From NCBI RefSeq assembly GCF_029392675.1, contig NZ_CP113941.1, positions 670,001 to 734,000 on the forward strand: a stretch of 64,000 nt of DNA, given 5' to 3'. The position numbers were made by a program, and so were the translations under genes. This document shows, piece after piece, positions 29,701 through 38,800 of the stretch (its first letter is position 1; each line of letters starts with the position of its first letter). Origin of the DNA: Lactobacillus sp. ESL0684. GTDB taxonomy: Bacteria; Bacillota; Bacilli; Lactobacillales; Lactobacillaceae. The notes below the pieces were generated by a model that had not been told where the DNA came from, searched no databases, and saw only the letters and a program-made list of their open reading frames with translations.

Positions 29701-32456
29701 TGGCCAAAGATAAGGCTAAGCATGAATTGCAAAGTGCGTACAATGATGCAGTAAATAACTTGCCAGCAGGTGCGGATCATTTAAAGCTAGACACAACTTT
29801 GAACAATGCTTTAGCTAATATTGATAGTGCAACAGATTCAGAAGGTATTGAAACAGCTAAGAACAATGGTATTAAGCAAGTTGCCAAGGATGTTGTTGCA
29901 GCTGTAGCTAACAGTGCAATTGCTGCAATTGATGGTCAGACTAATTTGTCAGAAGCTCAAAAAAACGATCTAAAGAGTCAAATTAATGCAGCTAAAGATG
30001 AAGCAATCAAGGAAACAGAAGGAACCATAGATAAGGCTAAAGATACAGCTACTGTTGATAAAGCTAAAACTGATGCAATTGACAAGATCAACAGTATTGG
30101 CGCAAGTGGGACTGATTTGGATGCAAGTGTAAGTGCTGCTAAAGAAGAATTGCAAATTGCATACGAAGATGCAGTAAATAATTTACCGACAGGTGCAGAT
30201 CAAGCAACTAAGGACAAATTAAAGCAAGACTTTGATAAAGCCAAAGGTGATATCGATAAGGCAACTAAGCCAGAAGATGTCGACAAGGCTAAGAATGATG
30301 GTATTAAGCAGGTTGCCAAGGATGCCGTTGAGGCAGAAGCTAACAGTGCAATTGCCGCGATCGATAGTCAGACTAATTTGTCGCAAGCACAGAAGGATGA
30401 CTTAAAGGGTCAAATTAATGCAGCTAAAGCTGAAGCAATCAAGGAAACTGACGGAACCATTGATAAAGCTAACAGCAAGGATGAAGTTAATACAGCTAAG
30501 AATAATGCAATTAACAAGATCAAAGGCATAAGCACAAGTGGTAGTCAAATTAGTGATGCTAAAGATGCAATAGATCAAGCCGCAAATGCAGCTAAAGCAG
30601 AGGTTGATAAGCTAGGCGAAGAATATACTCCAGAAGACAAACAGAAGCTGAAGGCTGATATTGATATGGCTGCAACTAGTGCTAAAGGAAATGTTGACAA
30701 GGCTAAGAATAGTGACGAAGTAGATAAAGCTAAGATTGATGGCATCAATAGTATCAACGATACTTTGGCACTAGATAAGGCTAAGCATGAAGCGCAAAAA
30801 GAATTACAAAGTGCATACAACGATGCAATAGGTAAATTACCAGTAGGAGCAGATCATTCAGACCTAGATACAGCTTTGCAAGAAGCGCTAACTAATGTTG
30901 ATAATGCAACAGATTCAGAAGGTATTGAAACAGCTAAGAATGATAGTATCAAGGAAATTGCCAAAGAAGCTGTTGCAGCAGTAGCCAATAATGCAATTGC
31001 CGCAATTGATGGTCAGACTAATTTGTCAGAAGCTCAAAAAGATGACTTCAAGGGTCAAATTAATGCAGCTAAAGCTGAAGCAATCAAGGAAACTGAAGGA
31101 ACGATTGATCAGTCTAACGATGCAGTCGCTGTTGATAAAGCACGAGATGAAGCAATTGACAAGATTAATGGTATTAATGTAAGTGGAGCTAATTTAGCCA
31201 ATACTATAAGTACAGCTAAGGACGAATTGCAAAGTGCATACAACGATGCAATAGGTAAATTACCGGCAGGAGCAGATCATTCAGCTCTTGATACAGCATT
31301 TGAAACAGCCAAAAATAACCTTGATCAAACAACTAAGCCAGAAGATATAACTAGTCTTAAAGACCAAGGTATCAAGCAAGTTGCTAAAGATGCAGTTGCA
31401 GCCGCTGCTAACCATGCTAAAGAGCAAATCGATAAAATGACTGATTACTCCAAGGATCAGCAAAAACAGTTGAAAGACGAAATTGATAAAATTGTTGCAG
31501 CTGCTAACGATTCAATTGATAAAGCAACTAATGCTGAAGATGTCACTACAGCACGTGATTACGCTATTGAAGAGATTGGTAAGGTTGCTAATGATCAAGA
31601 TCGGATTAATGGAATCTTAGGTATTTATCCAACGCTTCCAGGAACTTCGGTTGCTCCAAATGAAAAACCTGAAGCAGCTAAAGAAGTTAAGTTGGTGCAC
31701 AATGCTTATCTGTACAACGAAGCTGGTCAGCGTGCAAATGAAGTTGTCCTTAACCATGGTTCAATCGTCAAGACTTACGGTACTAAGCTAATTGACGGTC
31801 GTGAATTTTACATCCTGCATGATGGTGATAATGTTTACTACTTGGCAACTGGCAATGTACTCAGCACCAAGCGGACATTGACCCATAATTCGTATGTATA
31901 CAATAAGTATGGCAAACGTGTTGGCAAGCAAGTTCTGCCAAAGGGTAGTGATATTGATACTTATGGTAGTGCAATTACTATTCGTGGTCAGAAATACTAC
32001 GTCATTGGAAATGGCCAATACGTCAAGGCTGCCAATCTCGTTGCAACTCTTCAACCCAGGGTAGAAGCTGAGGTAGCACCGATTAGTATTGCTCCAGAGG
32101 CGGAGCAAAAAGCAGTGATGCATAATGCTTATATATATAATAAGGAAGGCAAACGTGCTAACCAAGTTGTTATCAAGGCTGGTTCTAAGGTAACTATAGT
32201 TGGCTTGACTGAGATTAATGGTCGTGAGTTCTATCAATTAGCTGATGGCAATTATCTGGCCGCAGGTAATATTAAGGGACAAAAACGGACATTATCTCAT
32301 AATGCTTATGTTTATAGTCAATATGGTAATCGAATGGGTAAGCAGGTTCTTAAACGTCATAAGTCAATCACGACTTATGGTGATCCAATTTCCATTCATG
32401 GTAAGAAGTATTATATTATCGCTAATGGTAAGCATGTGAAAGCTGCTAACTTTTAA
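17730..32456 (+). CDS. giant YSIRK/SLAP surface protein with beta-helix head and helical repeat stalk (4908 aa)
   Basis: A probable adhesin or surface fibre of about 0.5 MDa. Parts in order: a YSIRK-type signal (FSIRKLSIGAASVLLG, residues 23-38; cleavage near 51); an acidic Asp/Pro/Thr-rich linker (about 55-215, containing a Cys in GSGNCKVD); a pectate-lyase-like beta-helix domain starting VYDWQDLVDAF (about 236-730) rich in Gly/Asn turns; a beta segment (about 740-865); then about 3750 residues of DUF1542/FIVAR-like alpha-helical repeats of roughly 65-80 residues (AKxxAxxxI...INxAxxxxxVxxAKxxGIxxI); and four SLAP modules (about 4653-4908, HNAYxYNxxGxR...FYxxxDGxxYYL). There is no LPXTG, so wall attachment should be non-covalent through SLAP. 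A paralogue follows directly. The late repeats are nearly identical at DNA level. The ligand is unknown. Confidence 0.9.
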   Translation: MLGKNNYNERLRKMEMQAKQDRFSIRKLSIGAASVLLGFSFLGLNANKVEADTVSADTTNTIKAQDEQSAEAKPAKQAAKTDLSTYEGLSAFLKSDDQTGAAKDKDTNPAAAKNPEKPLSDGDADQNQDHHDATKPDDEEQPDDEDPEGPSQTAQQKPDEASKPVTTDPENTNSSITDDSQAATDQKPAVIVTDDAQITPQASDGHVPDLFTPSNGSGNCKVDRNSVISKTEDKEVDVYDWQDLVDAFYNSKINTINVAADIQAPTNINSATRLMIPARKLVVRAKDSDENDPSSARHIIDFQMFEPGTYDGSATALDITYQNLDIYSRTFYGIINTSKDKYSKVNIKNVNFIGSQMLYVGQHTEARFSGTNHAETVSTYTNPLNENDTTSYTMQADNQQLFQFSDRGGRLTFAAGSTFTGTTYMGDVIEMQGGASGTDTININGENVSLAADNEIIIEKGAQVKLNPAGATDVPRNANGGENNAVPTGIAVISGQGSVLVQDGGHLEIDVGGSEYDGANLNNRRAKAIILNGSGSSMTLADNASVVVNTNGNISDRNQNSSGAGVLISVGGNLSTGDKAKFIVNGSNMGTYSGTLVSIGGSADITGTDFEIKLDNASSGTGNLTLFSAGKNTVVSNPEDFLLDAGANVSAALVPSGSFTLNSVRLRHPDGSVSDPFRIFGFHGIGGGKLKADEANIEGMTVEQEQDNITRINNPDGVRRLEFLAANMDGFVTIDPIDPISLADIVIDQDGNEIITGYANQADALISVAMPNPADDAKINNQIDSPYHKEQEAGIKYAAQSSTTAEASGNHAGKYKFTITIPAELLPKDNGTTPQMATLSANKDFVEGDPSLPEEERQNPQQAKLLTPSDIASALDQQKDSAAKEIQSTASKARETINGVFGDDTAAAKPYLDEIDSIVNASTNKEAGADDPDSVYVPNDMSAVTSRKDTAINKIQDQVKQARKANQTATINAAKQQVKDWADKGNELLGYQAGAAGDPDIAKALDDANQAIEAAANDENGDLDQAITNGQNAILAAYKQAAKKQIDNDFTNKNNLVNNSLALSKDQKTKYSQELADAKDADEATIDAVDNLNPDQTKPAGTLQSVYDPIEAVSDLRRYKNQLKQKYPDNTELNQALETTSKQWEDQIDADKQDPAKWNDDLAKGKDALKQLVAKEFASDLQTELDADKDKLSDLAADNEAVNHAIQAAQDAIDDIANANDDAEANQKHDTAQKALDKLNSIIELQAEAKAQKQQYGETYPTTGVSGNEAAANKPIINDINQGIDNALNAAINNVTAASDDDLANVTNQGVVDIDKVGAQKQLAQKAQAVEQQLNALSGHGLSATEIDEQVQAAKDLVANEANTGYSDAITAATSQDDVSGNLTDGLNALDDLLNQQKLIASQNAAITAIQNAQTEANATIDGTNLSDEAKAAAKKQIKTIADNAVSKINKDQTPAAVTTDKNKALENIQNVVNNINDDNTVLTTAQTSAISDLQAAANQAKTDIDNLPADQLSDSQKQEFKQKVDDDLADAIANVNSAGNTDDVDEAKTTGKQKINADRDAAQLAADKAKALQDLETTKDNDTAAINNLLTDGKINQATADKAKNDIKGYYDHAVAAVNNAKDSETVTDEKNNGIDAMNGVVTTATNDADGAISAAKTEATDKLDTLANQIKQNIKNNPNLGNDEKDDFIGQVDTALSTAKQNIGKATTVDAVNKAEGRGESALNAVDAAAKLQGTKNDALKALLNTYNKDKGQINAMTNIDSDKKNQMLTELKGDYDTAVGKVKDPQTNTINKVQAEKQTGITNMDGVLTNAGNLDGAISEAQEKLEQVAKDAKDRIDKSDLADKEAAKNAIDEALNSAKADVASKDNVTDINQAEQDGEQAILAAEQDSTLKDAKAKAKEKLAQYAETAKAKIPANLTEDQAKQVETAIDNAVTDANQAIDAATSETGVNNQEGAGEVNIDSVLADANLLSAKEEDKQDVQNHLDQAGLTGDALEDAQQVVEQAKQNIDNATSVAAADKLREDAIKAIDNIKKNQNNQELNNAKDAAIAELDAELGDANSGVLAGIAALAKPAGNLTPEEVTQYQNQAQKAHDDAVNKVNSAANATEVNKNKETGISKIDQALTDAKLQDKKNQAKADLNTYAETAKTAIDGKDLDQKTKDKLKGQIDQVVDDINKDIDAATTGSAINTAENDGKQKIDNVASSADNAELSSARENALTNLHDKANTVQTSLDNALNDGSLTSSQYQDLTNDLNDAVANAEDAINAANTVTDINQEEQNGEDAIDGVSSDANLDKTMNKDLAALQTAANNANDKIDELTGFTPEQKQDMKDQVESERAKAAKNVRDQRKANSASGMNRAKNDGITAINNVTNGFVDKNTAIEKLKDEAQTAKDTLQAAATNPEDPNHPFLNDTELATANTAVDTALDTAISNILAADPADIGENGSVFNDAKDLISNSTLPAQLQAEKNKQIAAINKYAAEKTDSLADLTDLTPEQIADLTADLETARKKTVDKINDVSLPGQATPADLADAKTQLTNIEKGTVTGETIDFGEAGIDKIVTAANNSAAYNHKQDKIKELEDAYEKTQERIKDSGLTPNQQKDKLEDAKTAFNAAKQNIIDATGADTAAISAAADTALTNGKTELDKIAGLTEAEGQKSAALDKLKAKQNSAKDIINHSQLTAEQKQAALAEIDKAYEIGKTSITDLSTVDKEGNQLDSTAIKAAIIAAETTGEHLIDEVINKESGNKNYQWFNNEIENTKDLAEDFDKLTDKQKADNPELVAAINTAITDLNKATDIGSASDAYSRGKTALNKLNAIEEVKQAAQNAKDIINNTQLTAEQKQTAISEIDDYQTAAINAINAVNQPAGDVDGIANNIKDAVITGENNINSVLSQVTEQARKEAKQALTAAYNNAKQELGNDKHSNLDTAYNNALAALNSADKVESVNQAKDDGIKNLANSALDDAATNANTTIDQASNLSTTQKDKLKADVAAAVAAGNTAIAAAGSDAEKVDQARKDAISEINKITTSANDLDQAIDKAKQALEAARNQAGEKLGSVVDASKLDDDLADAESKLDGITNLNEIEEIKDSGIKQIANDSVQAAADYVTNNLGDLSESQLSQINDEIATAVDEGNKAIESVGNNDIAITAARDNAIDKILSIKTDSDQLATDANDAKAAIDQAASAAKAEVDKLGEEYTPEDKQKLKEDIDQAATGAKDKVDNTTKPEDVDKAKTDGINSINNTLAKDKAKHELQSAYNDAISKLPAGADHSALDTALQEALTNVDNATDSEGIETAKNDSIKEIAKEAVAAVANNAIATIDGQANLSEAQKDNLKNQVNAAKAEAIKETEGTIDKANGTEAVGNARDEAINAINNIGTNGADLGASASAAKDELQSAYNDAISELPEGMDHSDLDDALQGALANIDSATKPEVIDKAKNDGINSINNTLAKDKAKHELQSAYEEAIIGLGDNPSDEAKRPLDDDLNNALANIDSATDSESIETAKTDGIKEIAKDVIDQAATAAKAEVDKLGEEYTPEDKQKLKGDIDQAAAKAKAEIDNAPNQDAVDQAKNDGINNINDTLAKDKAKHELETAYNDAVSKLPAGADHSDLDDALQGALANIDGATDSEGIEAAKTEGIKEIAKEAVKAVANDAIAAINGQANLSEAQKDDLKNRINAAKDEAIKETDGTIDKADGTEAVGKARDEAIDKINGIGTIGSDLNTNVNSAKEELQHAYDDAVNNLPTDADQATKDKLKQDFDKANGAIDQATSEDNIDKAKTDGIKEIAKDVISVAADQTKAEIDQLGDEYSPDDKQKLKEDIDQAADQAKAEVDKAPNKDAVEQAKTDGINSINNTLAKDKAKHELQSAYNDAISKLPAGADQATKDKLKQDFDKANGAIDQATSEDNIDKAKIDGIKEIAKDVISVAADQAKAEIDQLGDEYNPDDKQKLKEDIDQAADQAKAEIDKAPNKDAVDQAKNDGINSINNTLAKDKAKHELQSAYNDAVNNLPAGADHLKLDTTLNNALANIDSATDSEGIETAKNNGIKQVAKDVVAAVANSAIAAIDGQTNLSEAQKNDLKSQINAAKDEAIKETEGTIDKAKDTATVDKAKTDAIDKINSIGASGTDLDASVSAAKEELQIAYEDAVNNLPTGADQATKDKLKQDFDKAKGDIDKATKPEDVDKAKNDGIKQVAKDAVEAEANSAIAAIDSQTNLSQAQKDDLKGQINAAKAEAIKETDGTIDKANSKDEVNTAKNNAINKIKGISTSGSQISDAKDAIDQAANAAKAEVDKLGEEYTPEDKQKLKADIDMAATSAKGNVDKAKNSDEVDKAKIDGINSINDTLALDKAKHEAQKELQSAYNDAIGKLPVGADHSDLDTALQEALTNVDNATDSEGIETAKNDSIKEIAKEAVAAVANNAIAAIDGQTNLSEAQKDDFKGQINAAKAEAIKETEGTIDQSNDAVAVDKARDEAIDKINGINVSGANLANTISTAKDELQSAYNDAIGKLPAGADHSALDTAFETAKNNLDQTTKPEDITSLKDQGIKQVAKDAVAAAANHAKEQIDKMTDYSKDQQKQLKDEIDKIVAAANDSIDKATNAEDVTTARDYAIEEIGKVANDQDRINGILGIYPTLPGTSVAPNEKPEAAKEVKLVHNAYLYNEAGQRANEVVLNHGSIVKTYGTKLIDGREFYILHDGDNVYYLATGNVLSTKRTLTHNSYVYNKYGKRVGKQVLPKGSDIDTYGSAITIRGQKYYVIGNGQYVKAANLVATLQPRVEAEVAPISIAPEAEQKAVMHNAYIYNKEGKRANQVVIKAGSKVTIVGLTEINGREFYQLADGNYLAAGNIKGQKRTLSHNAYVYSQYGNRMGKQVLKRHKSITTYGDPISIHGKKYYIIANGKHVKAANF
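27555..27688 (+). repeat. distant direct repeat, copy A (partner 30867-31000)
   Basis: About 134 nt, from GATACAGCTTTGCAAGAAGC onward, recurs at 30867-31000 with no difference that I can see, 3312 nt (1104 codons) away and in frame. Confidence 0.8.
28974..29771 (+). repeat. tandem duplication with 399-nt (133-codon) period
   Basis: 28974-29372 is repeated as 29373-29771 with few substitutions. The unit spans two helical modules (DKLKQDFDKANGAIDQATSE and AKAEIDQLGDEY plus KHELQSAYNDA). It is in frame, so unequal recombination would change protein length by 133 residues. Confidence 0.85.
30867..31000 (+). repeat. distant direct repeat, copy B (partner 27555-27688)
   Basis: Second copy of the ~134-nt stretch described at 27555. 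Confidence 0.8.
31690..32453 (+). repeat. SLAP module array of first giant protein
   Basis: Four modules in an A-B-A'-B' order. Each opens HN(A/S)YxYN or HNAYVYSQYG and ends in YYxI...GxYxKAAN or a YLAxGN form. The same module type anchors S-layer proteins of the Lactobacillus acidophilus group to the wall. Confidence 0.85.
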
Positions 32457-32474
32457 GTAAGATTAATACTAGTG

Positions 32475-32508
32475 AAAAACGTTTCGTAGAGATACGAAGC
32501 GTTTTTTT
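32475..32508 (+). terminator. terminator of first giant gene
   Basis: An 11-bp stem (AACGTTTCGTA / TACGAAGCGTT, one G-U) with a 4-nt loop, followed by seven Ts, 19 nt past the stop. Confidence 0.85.
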
Positions 32509-32738
32509 ATATGGTCAAAGGGAGGAGTAATTGCAGGCAAAAAATTATTTTTCGGACGACCTTACTATGCTAAATTAGTTACCGCTTTTATTGCTGTCGA
32601 CTGTTATTGTTATTCTTTTGTGTTAACTGGTTGATACTCTAAATTGTAATTACTTGCTTCGTTATTTAATTTGCTTAAAAAATTGTATAAATATGTTGCT
32701 CGTTATCATTAAAGTAATTATGATATACACCGCATATA

Positions 32739-32767
32739 TTTACATAAAATGTGAACGTGGTTATAAT
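32739..32767 (+). promoter_or_regulatory. strong promoter of second giant gene
   Basis: TTTACA (32739-32744), a 17-bp spacer and a perfect TATAAT (32762-32767), 39 nt before the ATG. The 350-nt gap between the giants holds this promoter, the preceding terminator and no supported gene. Confidence 0.7.
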
Positions 32768-32806
32768 ATTTCTTTATAGATAAGAGTTTGTAAGGAAGGT
32801 TATTTT

Positions 32807-35800
32807 ATGCTAGGAAAAAACAATTTCGCTGAGCGACTGCGAAAAATGGAAATGCAAAATAAACAAGAACGCTTTTCCATTCGAAAGTTGACGATTGGTG
32901 CAGCATCAGTACTTCTTGGGTTTACGTTTTTAGGTGCTAACTCACAAAGTGTGAAGGCTGATACAGTTATTTCTACTCGTGATACTGAAAAAGCTTCGCA
33001 AACCAAAGATACCACTAGCGAGCTGGCTTCTTCTAGAGCTAAAGATAAACATGAGCAAGCAACTGAGCCAGACTTGTCAACTTATCAAGGTTTGAGCTTG
33101 TTTTTGAAAGAAACTCCGGAAGTGCCAGCTAAAGATGAGACTGATAAAGATACTGCTAAGCCTGCCAATACGACTTCTGCAGAGCCAGTGTCTAAGCCGA
33201 CTCCTCCAGTAGAATCAACAGATCAAGTTCCAGCTAATGATTCACATACTTCAGACCAAGATCAGCAAGTAGCTAATATCACAACTACTGATAAGGAACC
33301 TACTACTTCGACTACGCCTTTGCCTACTGAGGTGGCCAAGCCAGAATTAGTTGTGCCGCAAGCTACAACTGCTACAGAAGTTGCAGTGCAGAATTGGGAC
33401 GAATTAAAAGCTGCCCTAGCTAACGCTAATGTTAGCTTAATTAAGGTCACTAAGAATATTACAGCACCCAATAATTCCGCATCTGATCTCGCGGTTACAG
33501 TTAATGGCGAGCGCAACTTAACGATTGAATCTTACGATCCAAATGATCCTAAGGGTAAGTATATTATTGACTTTAGAGCTAATGATCCTAAGCCTGTTGC
33601 TAGTGGTGGTTTTACCAATGCTAACAGTCATATTACGCTAACTTATAGCAATATTTCACTCTATAGTTCGACCTATTATGGGGTAGCCAACACTACTAAT
33701 ATGGCTGCGGATTTGAATTTCAATAATATTGATTTTCATGGTACACAACTAGCTTATTTTTATACACCTGATATTGTGGTTCACTTTAGTGGTGAAAATC
33801 AGGCCGAGACAATTTCGGTGCCATATATTAGTCCTGTTAATAACGATAAAGTTACAGGTAGTTCTACTCATCAACAGTTGCTGGAATTTTCTAGTAGTAG
33901 TAATAATAAACAAGAATTATGGTTTGATCCAGATAGCACTTTTGAGGCAAGTACGATCGGTGGTAATGTAATTCAAATGAGTGGCGCCAATGCCAAGCTT
34001 AATATTGGTGAAAATGCTCATGTTACCCTTAACCCAGCTAAGAATGCAGTTAGTGGGATAACTGCTAATTGGGCAGAAACTACTAGCAAAGTTTATGGAA
34101 TCTATCTTGCGGGCGGTACGTTAGATGTTGGTAATGGCGCGACCCTAGACATTAATGTTGGTAATCCCGACTTTAACGGTACTCTTGATAATATGCAGGC
34201 TGCTGCTATTTCATTAAATAGTACTGATTCTAGTATTGATATTCATCATGGTGCTGCGATTAACATTACTACTAATGGTGATATCTCAAATAATTCTAAT
34301 GGTAATGCCAATACGCTGTTCTATGACAAAGGAAACCTGAATGTTCACTCTGGTGGTGCTTTAAATATCATTGGGACTAATATGCAAAAATACGCTGGCA
34401 CACTGGTACTGATTGCTGGCACTGCTAACTTAAATAATGGAACCTTCAAGGTGCAACTATTACCGTCTCAGCAAGCTCCAGCTGATGCTAGTCTAGGTGC
34501 AGGAACGGGAGCCCTTAACTTAATTGATGTTAAGGGCGGTACGTTAGTTGTTACCAATCCGCAAGAATTGCTCCTTGATGCTTCGGGCAATACCAATGCC
34601 AAAACCAGTGTCATTACTTCTAACCCGATTAAGCTGACTAACGTTAGACAACAAACCAAGAATTACCAATTTACTTTGCCAAATGGCCAAAAGTCACAAA
34701 CTACTATGCCCTTGCATGAATTTGATATTCATAATTCTGCTAATGGAATTATCGTTGACAATGTAGTCAGTCTTAGTCAAGCAGCTGAGGATGCGGTCCG
34801 CCAGTATGTAAATGATGTTTACAATGCTGCAGGTAGCCCTGAGCATAATTACGTGCATTTTGTGTCTGCCAACCCAAAAGGCTTCTTAGATATTGCTAAT
34901 GCAGCAGGTGAAGCCGGTAAAGTAGATATTGTTCTCAACGCTGATGGTTCGAGAACTGTTAGTGGACAAGTACTTAACTTCACGGCGCACAAGGATGATC
35001 CCACTGGAACTAACACCTTTATTACCGCGCAATTTGTCACAGAGGGTGAATTAAAGGAGCAATATATCGTTGATAACCAGCTTAAGTCACCATATCAAAG
35101 TGACAAAACTGATGACCAACCTGACGAGTTTGCTGCCCAAGTTAAAGATAATGGAACGTTTAGTTTTACTATTCCTGCTGACCAAACTATTAAATTACGC
35201 AAGGGTGATAAATTAAAGTTAACACCTAATGCGAACTTTGTTAGCTATAATCCGACTAGTTTGACTTTGCCAGCCGGTGATGCTCAAGCACGACCGTTAA
35301 TTACCGATCTAAGTGTTCAAACTTTAGGAGAAACTCAAGACGCCATAGCTGCTGACTTGAATGCCGCAGCTCAAGCTGCAATTAAGCGTATCAAAGATGC
35401 TAAATTGGGTTTATTGTCAAGTCAAACTGGTTATATTTCTAAAGTTAATAATGCTTTGGAAGCCGCAATTGCTAAACCAATCGATCCTAACTATGATCGG
35501 ACTAAGTCTATTTATGGAACTACTAGTATTGTGGCGGCTAATGAGCGTAAGCAAACCATTCTCGACCAGTTTGACCAAAGTGCAGCTAGTGCAGAACTGG
35601 ATGCTTTTGTGCAAAGTGCTGATGCTAACGCTAATTCTGCGTATAAGGCTAGTCTAAATAAAGGTAAAGCAGCGATTAATGCGGCTTCTGGTACGATTGC
35701 GATTAATGATGCTAGAGATAATGCAATGGCTAATGTGCTAGCTGATTATCAAAGTTGGGCAAATAATCAGATTGCTACTTCAGCAAGGCTGATTGAATCA

Positions 35801-38800
35801 CAAATTGCTCAGGCTAATTTAACTGATGACCTAAAAGCACGCTTGAATAATGCGGTTATTGCTGCCAATGGTCATGATAGTATTATGCAGGCCACAACAA
35901 TTGGCGATATAACTAATATTAAGAATCGAGTTACCGGCTCATTTAGTGATTTTACAACTAGAATTTGTGCACTTTCTGAGTTTCACAATGCCATTGCCGA
36001 TTTGCAAACAGCTTTCCCTGATAGTAGTGACAGCAAATTTTCACTCAATTTGACTAGTGTCATTAGTCAGGCAGATGAAACGATTTTTAACGAGACTGAA
36101 ACTAGTAATTTACAGGGTTCAACTGACCTTGAAAATGCTAATCCAAATAATCGCGAAGATGTTCTAGATATCAAAACAGGAATTGCACAAGTTAAGAACG
36201 CGATTGCTGATTATAAGAACAAGTTCAAGCAGGACTTGAATAATCAAATTACTAATGGTGATTTGCTGAATCTCATTGATCAGGCGGCTAATGGAGCAGG
36301 AATTGATCAGGCGCAAAAGGCTGCAATTAACGGTTTAAAGGATCAATTGCAAGTAGCGCTTGATATTGCAGCAACTCAAACTGCTGCTAATACAGATGTT
36401 GTTGGTCAGGCAACCATTGACAAGGCTAGCGATGAAGAAACTGTCAAGTCTGAATACAAAAAGGCCCAAGACATTATTACGGACGTAACCAGTCGCTTAA
36501 ATGCTATTAAGGCTTTACAAACTACTCGTGATAATCAAGTAGCTGCTAATCCGGATGAACAAGAATTAATTAATCAAGCATTGAATACTGCAGTAGCAAC
36601 ACTGATTACAAGTAATTTAACAGATTTAAATCAAGCACAAACTGCTGGTGTGGCGCAAATTAATAGTATTGCTAAACTTGATGCAGCTCAAGATGCGATT
36701 AAAGCGGCAGCAGCCAAGTTTGCAGACCAATATCCTGACTACAAGGATGAGTTTGAAAAAGCTAAGAAACAGGCACTTGCCGGACTAGCTGGACTGACTG
36801 ATGTAGCAACCATTAACCAGAAACAAAAAGCAGGTCTATTTCTAATTGATCAAACAGCTGCCAAAGCGGAGATTGAACAAGTAGCGGCAGCCCAAATCAC
36901 CCAATATCCAGCGCTGAAAGATCAAATTACTGCTGCTAAAGAAACTGCATTGGCAAATCTTGTTGCAGCTACAACAACTGCAGATAATTTGGAACAAGTA
37001 AAAACTGCTGGTTTAGTGACAATTGATCGGATTGGCGCTAAACAAGAATTAATTAATGCAGAAAAAGCTGTTGAAACTACCTTAAATGAACAAAAAGATT
37101 TATTGACGCCAGATTTATTTGCATCATTAATGGCGCAAGCCCAAGGCATTTTGACCAATAGCGCTCATACTGCTTATGGCGATAAACTTAGCGCAGCGAC
37201 TAATCAAGAAGAACTTGATAATAATTTACAAGCAGGTCTAACCGAGTTAGATCGTGTTAAGTCTGCCGGTATTCTTGCAGGTCAAAAACAAACTGTTTTA
37301 AACGATCTTAATAATGCTGAGCAAGATATTGAAAAGAATCTTAATGCGTTGACCGGATTAACTGCAACTGAAAAAGCAAATTATCTAGCACAACTACAAG
37401 CGATTGTTCAAGTTGAAGATTCTAATTCGGCCGCTTATAAGATTAAACAAGCAGCTACTCAGGAAGCATTGAATGCTGAGTATGATAGTGGTATCAGAGG
37501 ACTAAACAAAATATTTAGTGCTGCAACTTTAACATCACAAAAAGCTAATGCCACTGCTGCAATTAAGCAATATGCAAGCGAAACTAAGCAAAAAATTGCT
37601 GATCTGGATAATTTAACTGCTGATCAAATTACTGATTATCAGGCACAAGTTGATAGTTACTACAATAGTGGAATAGTACAAATTAATGCTGCAAGTAATT
37701 CAGATAAGGTTTCAGTTGCTCAAAGTACGGCAACTGACTATATGGATAAAGTGCTTAATTCTGCAGGAGTAAAGGATCAGGCAACTTTACAAACTGGTAA
37801 GGATACTGCAATTGGTAGATTGCAAGCAATCGTTGAAGGTGCAATTAATAAAATTAAAGCAATTTCTGATGAGCAATTAAGTAACAGCGATAAGCAAACT
37901 TATATTGATAAAATCAATACCGATTTTAACACTGCTAAAGATCGAATTAATAGTTCTGCCAGTCAAACTGCGATTGATAATGCTGAACAGGAGGGTAAAA
38001 CTGCCATCAATTCAGATTTAGCTGCTTCACAAATTGCGGCTGATCGAGCAAGCGCATTAGCTGAATTAGCCACTCATAAAGATACTGCATTAGCTGCAAT
38101 TAATCAGTTATTTACTGATGGTAAAATCAGTGCTGACGATAAGAAGATGTATCTAGCTAACATTAATGATTACTATGATACTGGTGTTTCCAACGTTAAT
38201 AAGGCCAATAATAGTGTAGATATTGCTCAACAGCAAAATTCTGCTACTAGTGCAATAGATAGTGTCGTTTCCGATCTGACTGGTAGTGTAAACGAAGAAT
38301 TGCGAACAGCTAAGGAAGCTGCACTCAAGGCTTTGAATGAGATTGCTAGGGATGCCAGCAAAGCTATAAATCGGGATGAGTACCTTAGTTTAACTGAAAA
38401 AGAACATTTTGATGACGACTTGCTTTCGAACGCTTTGCAAACTGCTAAGACTAACATTCAAAATTCTCAAACTGTCCAAGATGTTAAGAACAATCAGTTA
38501 GCGGGCGGAAATAAGTTGACGTCCATCAAGACAGCAGCTAATTTGCAATCAGCCAAAAATGCTGCTCTCAAAGAATTACTAGCTGAGGAAACTAATATTA
38601 CTAATGCAATTGATGCTCTAACTAGTATTAGTACTGATGTCAAGGCAACTCTTAAGCAGAAAGTAAGTACTGCTTATCATGATGCGGTGGATAAAGTAAA
38701 GGCTTCTGATCTAACAACAGTTGCGCAAGTAAATCTTGAAAAGGAAACTGGAATTTCAGCCATGGACAACGTGTTGACTGCTGCTCAAACTGTGTCTGAA

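Larger units (their letters stand above)
20340..31620 (+). repeat. coding array of helical repeats in first giant protein
   Basis: Roughly fifty degenerate units of about 65-80 codons. The first two thirds (to about 27200) have diverged; from about 27270 to 31400 units alternate in a fixed order and share long identical DNA stretches, pointing to recent expansion in the C-terminal third. Confidence 0.8.

Noticed and set aside
27270-31400. Dense direct repeats considered as a CRISPR-like array
   Set aside because: The repeats are in-frame coding modules of 65-133 codons, not short repeats with unique spacers, and no cas gene is present.
31788-32237. 149-codon minus-strand ORF in the SLAP region
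   Set aside because: It lies opposite SLAP modules, has no RBS, and arises from the repeated codon pattern of the plus strand.
32521-32640. Open reading stretch with a GGAGGAG motif between the giants
   Set aside because: The longest frame here (about 35 codons) has no start codon and the frame with the RBS stops after 16 codons; no similarity is recognisable.
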